Shown one piece after another: positions 1-10,553 of a DNA stretch of 64,000 bases (its first letter is position 1; each line of letters opens with the position of its first letter). Made by a program: the position numbers and the translations under genes. The notes under the pieces were generated by a model, which saw only the letters and a program-made list of their open reading frames with translations, searched no databases and was not told where the DNA came from. Location of the stretch: contig JAKZAN010000001.1 of assembly GCA_023053545.1 (NCBI GenBank), positions 12,850,024 to 12,914,023 on the forward strand, written 5' to 3'. Source of the stretch: Lepidurus packardi (taxonomy: Eukaryota > Arthropoda > Branchiopoda > Notostraca > Triopsidae).

Positions 1-1137
1 CCTGCCTAACATCCGCGGTTTTACCTAAGCACCGTGCATCATTCGTGACCAAGGCAATTCGCGAACGGCTAGGAGACACATCATTACTTGACCTTCGTTT
101 TTTTATCCATAAGCTGTTTTTTTTACAGTATCTCAGTTCTTCCCCTCCCAAGCATCAGGTTTGAAAGTCTCTTGCTGACCAACAACGGACTTCGCTCATA
201 TCCACCTACAGCCTTACAGAATCCGGAAAACTGGTTTGGTTTGATAAACTCTTTGGGGCCCATCCACAAAAAAGTGACGGACAAGCATCTTTATGTGTTG
301 CTTGGAGTGAAAAGAACCAGACAACAACATCCTCTTCCTCGCCAACCTTTTCCCTTAAGATTCGAAAATTACAATAAATGTCTAACCTGATGCGGAGCAC
401 GGAGCGAGCGATGTACCCCGGCTAACTGATTCACTAATGGGATATGGATGTTAAAAGTATACAAAGGTGGGCGAGTAGGCTCTGGGAAGCTGGTAGTATA
501 TGCGAACGGATCGATATCGCACAAATACTGAACGCGACAGGTAAAAGCCATAACTCTTTCCTTTTTCACTCGGCAAATCTGCCCCTGCCCCCACGCTTTC
601 TCACACTTCAAATCACGTGATTGCTTTTCACGGCCACCATATGTCCACACGACTGTTTTTCCCCTTCTCGCCGAACCACCCACATAAAAAAATATACTTC
701 TAGAGCGATATTAACCCACACGAAACACGCCTTTTCACGCTCACGGTCCTGCACGGATTATTAAAACTCTCTGGCCTGACTCTGGCGTGGTTCTCCTAAG
801 CTTCCAGCTTCTTTGAATGCGCAATGGTAACTGCTCCTCGTGCAGGACTGACTTTCCACGTCCGTTTGAAATGGGCGTTGCTTTCCTATGCTAGAGCATG
901 GCTCAAAAACTTCTTTTTTTTCTCTCAAAGGGGCTCGACATTCGACATTCCATTATAGCGGCCAGCTGAACTCCATCACGTACAGTACTTCTATTTGCCT
1001 AAACACTCCTTACAATAAGTATCTGACTTCATGATTCCCAGCGGACTTTTTGTTTTTTAAGAAAAAAGGGGAAAAAAATCCCTGGAGGAAAGGGATTTTT
1101 TTCGGATTGGATGTGAAATGTCACGATTTAAACATAC
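1..1137. other. Region downstream of serine-rich gene, no exon placed
   Basis: This stretch should hold the next intron and possibly the 3' exons of the serine-rich minus-strand gene, because its last exon I can place (1138-1164) ends at a good donor. I could not place a further exon with confidence. Short open frames on both strands lack convincing splice signals. It contains a perfect 13-bp inverted repeat at 1071-1103. Confidence 0.5.
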
Positions 1138-4100
1138 CTTTTCCAAGGTCTCTGTCTTCTGGTCCTAGAAAATCGAGCAGAAGATTGAGCTAAAATACGC
1201 CAAGACCTGTTGTGTTTGTTATTGTTGTAGCGTCCCTGAACTACAAAGCGGAAATTACATTCGCTTCAACAAAAGACTCCCGAAATGTTTCTCTTATTCT
1301 CCTCCTACGCAAGCTTGGGCAGATTGGTAGACGTATACCCAAACCTTTAGTAGGACACGCCAAAGAAGAAGAATAAAGGAAAGAAAAAAAAACTGCCACA
1401 CACATAAATAAAACGGATGCAGCTTGAGGTTTGGACCATTTGATTATGCACCTGACGTAGTAATAATAAGGTCATCCTCGAAACGGAAAACGAGTTCTTC
1501 ATTTAAAAAATTAAAAAAAAAGAAATAGAAAAAGCCATGGAGAGACTTTACCATTTCTGGCTCGGGCTCATCTTCCTCGGGATCTTCAGAGCAAGCTTCA
1601 GAGTCGGATTCGGTCTCGGCGTCACTGAGACAAGTATCATCTTTGGCATTAGCCTCAATAATGGGTTCTCGGTGTCTAAATAATACAAAAGGGCAACTAT
1701 TACCACAGTAGTTGTTTCTGTTACAAGTTGGTCATCAGGTCAATGAGATATGGCTTTAAATGGAGCTAGAAAACTTGGCAGTTGGGGCAGTTTTCCCAAA
1801 GGTTGATAGACGAGTTTTCATTCTTTAAGTAAAAGAATGAAAAATTAAAAGACAGAATTTTTCTACAAGGTGTAATACACAAGGCATAGCTGTGTAATTC
1901 AGGAAGGCAAGTAACGTTCCCACACGCGCACGCGCAAATGAAAGACAATTGGTTGATAAGATTGTTGATGACTGAAGAGATAAGCCAGGAAGGTTTATAA
2001 TGGGAAAAAAGCTTAGATTTTACTTACCTGCCGCTCAGTGGATGTAAACCAACAGCTGTCACGATGTCTTTATCAGTATCTGTTTCGTATTTGTCTTCCT
2101 CGCTTTTCGCATGGCTAGTATCAGGTATCAGGTTACTGCGCGCCACACGATCCAACACGTCCTGGCCCTGGTCGTCGGAGCTGCTTTTAGCGTTGTCATG
2201 GCATTCCTCCTTTTCCGGGGAAGAATATCTGGCTTCAAAGTCTTCAAAGGATTCACTAATGTTGTTCTTTTTTAAGAGCGAATCAATGTCCTTTAACTCG
2301 CCGATGAATTTGCGACTGGATTTGGTCTTGCCCTCGGATTTCCTTTCCGGAACACGCGATCCTGCAGGTTTCACATTGTCATACGGTGAAGTGGCGCGGA
2401 AGAAATGCGTTTTGGGTGGCGGCGTGGAGGGAGTGGGCCACTCAAAGCCATCTGGCGAGGTACGGTCGCCTAGTGGTGCTTGAGACAACTCTGGGGAGTT
2501 TTGGCGCGAAAACAGACTCAGACTCGTCACATGCGGAAGTTCTTCTATTTCGGGTTTGGAGACTTCCTTGTCCCCTTCGATATCACTAACCTCCTCTTCT
2601 GTAGCGGCGGCTTCTTGCGATTCTTCTTCTTCTACAGAGGATGCTTCGGTCGTCGACTCTTCCTCTGACTCTGAGCTCGAGCTTGAGGACGATGTATCTT
2701 TCTTATCTTGGCTACTGTTCCCCAGAAAAATAACCGTCGACGACGGTTTCAAGAGAAGGTCAGCTTCTAGAGAGTCGGCGTCGTTTTCCAAAGCTGCTGG
2801 AACGTTGTCGGTCGAAGGCAACCACCACGCTTTAACTTCACTGGGGTTTCTCCGCAGAAAGCCAAAAGGTGAGGTCAGGCGATTGAGAAACGAGCTTTGT
2901 GCCACAGGGACGGGCGGCTGAGCGGCCGGCGGGTCTTTCTGATCCTTCGCAGCCGACGTGGATGAGTCAGTCGACTCTGAAGAAGGGTTCGACACGGTGG
3001 ATATACTCGTCCGGGGCGGAGCAAGGGAAGTACACTTGGCTGTGGAGTTGCGGCGAGACGCCGTCCCAGAAACGCTCTCTGACGATGAGGAATTCTTCTT
3101 TCTCGCCGATTTGTCGCTGTAGACACTATTCCGCGAGTTGACTCTCGCCAGCTCAGCGCTGACGTCAACTAGGGCGGTGCGCGAATCCGTCTTGGATACA
3201 GTGCGGCATCGCCGGTGTACACCAACGCTACTTACACTCATGTCAGCCGAAGACGGGCTTTTGGCAGTTAAGGACGCGGTGCTGGGACAGAGACTTACGC
3301 GGGAGGGGTTCCTTGACGTCACATCGTTGGGAATACTCGTTCGCGAAGAGTTGCGACTCTGGCTCTTCTCGGGGATGTGTGACCGACTCGCTGATGCGAA
3401 CGAAGCTTGGCGAGACGGCGGACCGCTTCGGTTGGTCGCGGTCGCACTAGCGTTCGACCCCGCACGCTTCAACTTACTGGTCTCGACGAAAGAAAGCGAT
3501 CTGCTCTCTGAGGACGACTTGGGTGCTTTGGACACCTGCGCTACTTTGCTCGCGCTCGCTGAAGAACCTGAAGAAGCCGACGTTGATGACGACGCGGTTA
3601 ACGACGACGCTGCGGAGGAGGATGTCGAGGAACAGGACGACGAACGGGACTCTGCAACGTTTTTTTTGCTGCTGGTTTTCTGCAGTTGACTTTTGGAGGA
3701 TGTTTTGGCTATAGATAAGGATGAGGACGACTTGGACGAGTCGGGAATAGAGTTCTTACGGAAGCTGGGCGACTTGTTGACCGAACGCTGCGCTTTGCGT
3801 AACTCGTCTTGCTTCCGGCGATACTCTTCGGTTTGTTTATCGTCCAGATTCAAGTTCAAGGGCGACTTGCGAAACTCCTTGGACGCAGCATTGCCCAACG
3901 GCAGCGGCGGTTTGGACAAGTTTGTTGTCGGTGACGGCGGAGGTTTGCTGACAGCTACGACAGGCAGTTTGGAGATGGCTGGTGCTGGACTTGGAGATTT
4001 GCTGAAACTACGCGAAGGCGAACGAGACGAAGCCACAGACGTAAGGACGACGGATAATGGAGGTGTTTTCCTTGCAGGCGAGGTCACGCTCCGAGGCGGC

Positions 4101-5472
4101 GTTCCTTGCTTGACGGGAATACTTTTGCTCACCGTTGTTGACGTCGGAGTTACTGACGTGCTCGGACTGGAGTATTTGCCAGAATACTTGTTCGTGTATC
4201 GCGGAGTATACGTGGAATACGAAGGCGCATTGTATCCCGTGTAGCCAATAAATCGAGGGCGCGTGGTAGGCGTACTAGGTGGGGTTTTGGTTACTGTCTG
4301 GGCTACAATATCTGTCTGGCTTTCTTGCTCTTGCGTTTCCCCGGTTGAAGTCATGTTCCTGGACTTGGAAAGCTGGACGGTCTCGGATATGCTGTGTTTT
4401 TCCAGAGAAGAGGCTATGCGATTAGGTGAAGTACCTCGGGTGGTCAATTTCACAACGTTTTCTTTCTCATCCTCGTCTGACACTTCCTCCTCCTCTTCCT
4501 TTTCTTCACTTTCCTCTTCTGACTCAAATTTTGCAGATTTCGGCGCTTTATTGGTTTGGGAGGTTTCGGGAATTGCTGTAACGGTGATTGAAGGTGTGGT
4601 CGCTGGTTCATTGCTGACGGATCGGCTATAACCGTAACTGGGTTGGCGCTTTTTATCATCCTGCACGCTCGTGGAGCGCGCGTACGCCGAAACCGTGCTT
4701 AAATCTCGGGTAGTAGCTCTCCCGTATGAATATTTGGGCGTGGCGAGGGTTTTTTCGTAATTGGCAGTATTGGTACGTGTGTATCCTTTATATGGACTGA
4801 CTTTGGAGGTCACGTACGGGTTGGAGGTAGAGCTATTCGTTTTATCTTCCGATGTTCGATCACTGCTAATGCTGCGGTTGACTTTGGGTGTGTACATGGA
4901 AGGTGACAGAAAGGTATCATTGATCACTTTCTTGGGTGTCGAGTAGCTGTGCGACGTCGACGTCGACGGAGAACGATCGCTGGCTCGGCTACGCTCCGAC
5001 ATGCCAGTGCCGTAACTGGGGCTGCTGGAGGTGTTGGTTACCGCGGTCGGTTTCGCATAATCTTTCATGTACGAATTGGTGATGGTGCTAGGCTTGTAGC
5101 CATTGCTGGCACTGTCATTGTAACGGTCCTTCGATAGGGATCGATCTCTTGCTCCCAAATTCTGACCTGCTCCATAACTTTTCGCGGGAGTCGTTGTACT
5201 GTAGTCTCCCGCACTTTTTGCGTTGGCCGTGGACGTTAACCGGTTCGCAGAATTCAAAGGCGAGTAAGATGATCGAAGATTGCCTGACGTTGAAGAAGTG
5301 CTTCCTCGTGAATTAGAACCGGAATTCTAGACGAAACAAAAAGCCAGAGCATCTTACAGTTACACAAACCAAAGAGCTTTTGCAAGGTGATGAACGTGCT
5401 GAACTTACCCTGCTGCCATAAGAGGAGGCGGAAGATCCATAACTGCCATAACCCGACGATGGCGCTGAAGGG
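1138..5472 (-). CDS. Large serine-rich low-complexity protein, partial
   Basis: I do not recognise the family. Exons read on the minus strand: 5409-5472 (G/S/Y-rich), a very large exon 2028-5326 (about 1,100 codons), 1552-1675 and a 27-nt micro-exon 1138-1164. All junctions are GT-AG and in phase. The first codon of 5409-5472 completes a codon from an unseen upstream exon, and the last exon ends at GTATGT, so the gene is incomplete at both ends. The protein is rich in Ser/Thr/Pro/Lys with YG/SYG motifs near the start, an acidic Glu run (EEESEEKEEEEE), long poly-Ser stretches, a short non-repetitive block containing SPFGFLRR and VKAWWL, a second block with IGELKDIDSLLKKNN, and a Glu/Asp-rich tail. 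No signal peptide or membrane segment is visible. Composition suggests a disordered cytoskeletal or scaffold protein, which is inference only. Confidence 0.7.
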
Positions 5473-8080
5473 CTAGACTGTGTGATCCAAGGGTTAGGAC
5501 CAAAAGAAAATGGTGGAAAAGCACAAAATTAGTAGGCTTTAATTCTCTTAGTGTATGCTTTAATTCTCTTGGTAAAAGATACAGTCCAGTAAGTTTGTTT
5601 CAGACTCAAGTCAAACCCCCACATGCAAATGAATGCAAGTCAAAAATCCCTTGAAACCACGTGGCAGTGGTCCATGACTCTGACCTTAATGCTGCGTAGA
5701 ATTCTCAGTAAACAGACCCGGAATCATTACGTTCGTCCAAAACAACCAAATGCTTGCTCTGACCGCCCGTATCGTACTGTTACCAGCTATTACCAAGCAA
5801 AAAGAGGCATGCAATTGTAAAAGGGGCTTCTCATCACGCTTTGGTTACCCACAAAAGTTTATATTTAGCTCAAATGGGGTCGTCCTTGCTTTGACATCAC
5901 CAGAAGCGGAGCAATGACATTTTTCTTCCCCAATGGCGTACTCCAGCGTCACTTTTTTAAGCTCTACAAACTTTAACAACGATCCATTTAACTTTCAAAA
6001 GCGCTCAAAATGTACAGCTATAACTCTTATCCCCAACCTACTAAAAACGGCTCAATCCATGTCATTGAGCACGGAACCACAGAGCAATTCATCACTAGAT
6101 ATCTAGCCGTTTTCCTTATCAAAGACATTAACAGAAGGGGGGAGTGTTGAAGAAAGCAGAAAGACGATTAATTCCCCAAACGACGAGCGTTGTAACTCGT
6201 TACATTCTTGGCAGTTTTAAATTTAGCCATATTCTTCTGCCGTACCATCTCGCAAGCGTTGAACGACCCAGGAAACGTTAGCAAAAGGGGAATTCATAAA
6301 GATTTATGTCTACGTCCAGCGTACAACACCCTCACAAGCGAAGCAAAAAATACGACTCGGAAGTCAAAAATAAAAAGCAGAAAACAATTTGTAAAGAATT
6401 AAATATTTCTTACGTAGGGCCTAAATGGCATCTTCAATCTTGGGAAATCGTGATAACCCAAATGGGCACTAAATGGTTGGTAAATTCCAAAAGGGGTTCC
6501 GTATTTACCCTGGCAACACTATTATGATAAAGCTATAATCCCAACATCAAACAACTCACATCACTTGACTCGGGAAAAACATGACTATAGCTCCCCCCAG
6601 TTCTGGGGCTTATGGCCTCTCCAACAGATGAACAACGACTAACTTTTTTACTGTATGATGAGGCACAATGGAGTTCCAGTCGTAGATGAGAAGTTCTGGA
6701 ATTGTCAGATAACAAATAGGTTTTCTTCACGGTTAACTAATGAAGGGTTTCTCTTCTGGTATTAAAACCACAACTCATTGCACACTTTACAAACCCACAT
6801 ACGTAAAACGCCGACCACAGACTGTCTTCGTCTCTCTCCTTGCGAAGAGGTATAAAAGCTCCACGCAAGCTTTCTCCACGGAGAAGGCACAGCGATCTGC
6901 TCAAGTCTTCCTCGTTGGAGCGCCACCGAAACTGTTGCTCGTCCCCGACATACAAATTTAGGTTACCATGGGCTGGTGGTGGAAGCTGAGTCAGAATTAG
7001 ACATGAGTTTATGCTATCGAAGAAGCAAGCGCGGGGGGAGCAGAAAGGGAATATACGTGCAGAAGCCGTCACCTGTCGTGAATAAACAAGGTTTCGACGT
7101 TTTCTATGGCCACACAGTATATAACGTTAAAATAGAAAACAACGGAAAGCGACGAGGTTGTGTGACCTAGCTAGTAGAAAACTAATTCTATAGTCTTGAT
7201 TCATCTGCCCGGAAATTACGTATAATTTTTTTCTTTGGGGCACGTGCTGGAAGTGGGACCAATTAGCTTTAGTCAGCTAAAAAAGTAAGAAAAGAAGTAA
7301 AGGAAGAAGCGAGGATTTGGGTTAATGATCAATCCTCAAGACGTCCCGAAAAAGAAAGGTGGAAGTTTTAACAAAGCTCCCAAGTATTTTTAGATCAAAT
7401 TCTTGGCAAAGAGCTTGAGAGGACAACAAACCCTCACAAGTAAGCCCTTTAAACGTTGCAGTGACACAAAATATCCGCTTGGGGTTATAAAAAATCTCTA
7501 CATTTTCTTTCAGTGTTGTAGTACGTCTATCAACTCTTAGCTTGAAAGCCTCGCTAATTTATAGATTTCTTGTGGGCTTTTGAACCCATTAACTCGACGT
7601 ATCTCACGTTCGATAAAGGTAAGGGAAGACAAAAAAATTGGCAAAAAAACTGGCAACCTGTCGCGGACAGGGCCTGTTCATGGAAGCTCGGTAGGAACTG
7701 AAATTAGGACCCGAAAGAACCCCAGTCAAGCTTTCACCCCCTTCCCTGCACGGCTAAAGTACAGCTTACGAGAGAAAGTGACTAGACCCCGAGAGTAACC
7801 CCTGGGACATAAAGGTGCGGAACTCACCGTGCGGCCAGGTGGGCAACGGGAGAACCAGGTATATAGAGGCGGTAAACTAGACACTAAACCTGAGCAGATC
7901 AGCCTAATTAAACTAGCGATCAATGTTCAGTAAGTGTCATAGAAGACACGCTTCCAACCCATACGTTAGAGTCTATCCATACAGGACCTCACGTTTGAGG
8001 GCTTGCCGCCCGCTTAGTACTCGCTTGGTACCAACATTATTTTTTTTAAAAAAACAATTAACGAAATTTCTAAAAAAAGT
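5473..8080. other. Intergenic or upstream-intron region
   Basis: No exon could be placed confidently. It probably includes upstream introns or the promoter of the serine-rich minus-strand gene. About 7600-8030 is visibly more GC-rich than its flanks and holds only short ORFs without recognisable protein; I could not match it to rRNA or another known RNA. A GTAAGT donor-like site follows an ATG near 7923. Confidence 0.4.
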
Positions 8081-8192
8081 TGACGACAGTAATGTTGTAC
8101 AGCCTATGCTTGTTGGTAACACTATAATTTCTTTGATGAAAGACTTGGAAACAATTCTAGACAGTCTGGAAAAGGCACTACAGTCTGGCTAG
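8081..8192 (+). CDS. Candidate terminal exon of unknown small protein
   Basis: An AG at about 8080 is followed by an open frame to a TAG at 8190-8192. It encodes DDSNVVQPMLVGNTIISLMK and then DLETILDSLEKALQSG, which looks like a real helical C-terminus with leucine spacing rather than random sequence. The preceding exon is unclear: a donor-like GTAAGT right after ATGTTCA near 7923-7929 would splice in phase to give a protein of only about 39 residues; alternatively the frame is open back to 7923 without splicing (89 codons). The stop lies about 120 bp from the 3' end of RAE1, so the two would converge tail-to-tail. Family not recognised. Confidence 0.3.
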
Positions 8193-8312
8193 GTAGTATA
8201 GGAAGGGAAGGAAACAACAAAAGCACATACTTGAAATCCATGTATATTAAAATGACGTCGTTTTCTCATAAGCACAAGCCAAAATCTGGTCACTCCTATA
8301 AGAATACTTGAT

Positions 8313-9863
8313 TTAGGTCTTTTGACGCGGTTTCATCTCTTCAAAGCATGGATGCAAAAATATGTAATTCTTCTTCTGGGGATTGTAATACTCGTGTCCC
8401 TAGACAAAAGTCGCTTAGTAAAAACTGTTTTGGGGACTTAAAAGTGTTATTTACTTTGGACCAGTCGTAACTGACTGCATAAGCAAAAATTTGTCCATCG
8501 TGGTTAAAACAACAAGCCGTAATGGGCTGCTCCATTTGTTCAGACGTCTTCAGTTTCGTACGAGCGTCTTTGTCCCAAAAACTAAATCTTCCATCTGAAC
8601 CTGCCGTGGCCAGAGTCCCATGCACGGGATGGAACTTGATGTCGTTTACCTATAAGTTAAAACGTTATCAAACATAGTTTTTGAGTATTAGCAATAAATA
8701 AAACTCACAGCAAAGATATCTTGGTAGCCGTTATTAGTGCCGTTGGAACGATGGCACTTGAACGTAAAATTGTCTTTGGGATTTTGAGGATTGACGTAAT
8801 GAATAGCTACTCGACCTTCCACACTTCCCAACGCGAAACCTGACATTTTTAGTTTATTATTAAGCTCAAAGAGCCAGTACTAAACTCAAACCTGTGGGGG
8901 ATCCTTTCTTATCTTTGAAGATGGACACACATCTATGCTGATATTTCAAAGGAGACTCGATGCGCTTAAACTCTTGTGGCTTTTCTTCAAGCTGATATAC
9001 GATTAGATTTCGCCCCGCTGTGCCCACGATAGCCATTGGGTATTCCTGGAAAATTACCCAATTAGCCCAATGGACGCAGTACGTTAACCAAAATTGCTAC
9101 TTACCACATCTGCGCAGTAAGCTCTTTCGGGCAAATTGATCATCATCATAGGATTAGGCGAACGTGTATCCCAAAACTAATGGAAAGATAAGGCTTTGTT
9201 AAACAAGACTTTCTTTTTTTTTTAACAGAAAGAAATGAATAGTCTTACACGGAGGGTTTTATCCCAGGATGAGGTCATAAGACAAGTGTAATTGGGAGCT
9301 TTAACCCAATGACAGGTTTTAACTGGGGCATCGTGCTGGGCAACTTGAACTGTTTGATCGGACTGCAAATCCCACATTTTCACCATCTTATCACAAGAAG
9401 CCATAAACACCTTAGTGGCATCCTATAGAATGGGTAGACACTTTAATAATATAGAAAATAAATACGAAACGTATTCCCAATGGAGATGCTTACATCACTC
9501 CAGGCTACATCAAGGATCGGTCCAGTCATTGTCTGCTGAGCTTTTGGAGTCGTCTTCCCAGTGCTGTCTACCTCCCAACACCTCACCTGGAGTAAATTCC
9601 ACATTTAGTATCAAGATAAACAATTCTATGCCGGCTCTACGATCTCTTACATTGTTATCCCAGCTTCCTGCAATCAGGAAATTCTGTGGAATGCTCGCAG
9701 GACTGAAAGCCATACACGAAATTGAATCATCTGGAGGAGCCACAACCTCAAAGTCTTTCATAGGATTAGCTGCATTGGTAGAAGCTGCTGCTGTGGCACT
9801 GGCCGCCCCAATGCCGCCAAATGCTGACGGAGCAGCGCTTCCAAAACCAGTTGTTCCAAACAT
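8313..9863 (-). CDS. RAE1: mRNA export factor RAE1 (Gle2), WD40 protein
   Basis: RAE1 is a seven-bladed WD40 protein that binds the GLEBS motif of NUP98 at the nuclear pore, supports mRNA export and acts in mitotic spindle assembly. Eight exons give 372 codons plus stop: 9651-9863, 9494-9586, 9249-9422, 9105-9176, 8892-9045, 8709-8839, 8455-8649, 8313-8399; the sum is 1,119 nt, in frame. The N-terminus [15 protein letters not shown] is the usual FG/A-rich leader. WD-type signatures include [42 protein letters not shown] and [15 protein letters not shown]; the C-terminal [17 protein letters not shown] matches the family. Length fits animal RAE1 (about 368). All introns are short. The start lies 690 bp from the divergently transcribed XKR gene. 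Confidence 0.97.
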
Positions 9864-10553
9864 TCCTATTTGAAGCCTTGTACTAGCATAATTATGTCAT
9901 AGTAAACAGATTATAATTCAATCTTATGCATCATAAAAACGTTTACCTGGATTTTTTTTTGTGAAAATCTAGTATCGCAAAACACGCGCGTACTCAAAGG
10001 TGTTGTTTTGGACGCCTCTGGGGAGAGAGGAATTGGACCTTTGGATGTTTCCTTAAGAAATTCCTTCAGCCCCTAGATGGCGGCGTTTTTCCCCTCATGC
10101 AAAAGGAAACGCCCCTATGCACTTGTACCGGAATTGAGTGATTGAACGGCCCTCGCTCCAGGAAAGGGTAAATGCACAGCGAGCAAAGGTCAACAATACT
10201 ATATATTGATGAAGTTTACCGTTTTTTAGTGCATTTCTATTGCTTTAATTTATTTTTAGCCCGAAGTCGAGTCTTCAGAAGCAAATGGGTACTTTATCCT
10301 TTCGAATTCTTTGCTTTTAAACCATTTTTATGTATTACTGAGACAGGAGCTGATTTGTTGTTGGCATGCACTGATGCAGCACCATGTAGAGTAAAATTCC
10401 TTCCAAAACACACATATTGAATTTGTTTTTTTTAATTTCTAGGCCCTGTGTACTCTAACTCGTCTGCATAAGGGTACTGAGCGCCAAGGAAAACTTTAGA
10501 GCAGCGTATCCGACTTGGCATCTGCCCACACGGCTAATTTAAAAGCGAGCAAG
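9864..10553. promoter_or_regulatory. Head-to-head RAE1 / XKR-A intergenic region
   Basis: This 690-bp interval separates the divergent starts of RAE1 (minus) and XKR-A (plus) and should hold both promoters. A YY1-type core AGATGGCGGC is at 10075-10084. A splice acceptor (polypyrimidine then CTAG) at about 10441 suggests that the XKR-A start codon lies in a second exon after a non-coding first exon. An in-frame TAG at 10497-10499 supports ATG 10554 as the XKR-A start. Confidence 0.5.
10075..10084 (+). promoter_or_regulatory. YY1/Pho-like AGATGGCGGC site
   Basis: The 10-mer fits the YY1/Pho consensus AAnATGGCGGC and lies about 210 bp upstream of the RAE1 start codon. Such sites are common at housekeeping promoters. 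Motif match only. Confidence 0.4.

Noticed and set aside
2064-4631. Several plus-strand frames of 120-183 codons
   Set aside because: Antisense shadows of the large serine-rich exon.
7580-7990. rRNA or RNase P RNA-like sequence
   Set aside because: Isolated words resemble structural RNAs, but no ordered match to conserved cores of LSU rRNA or RNase P was found.
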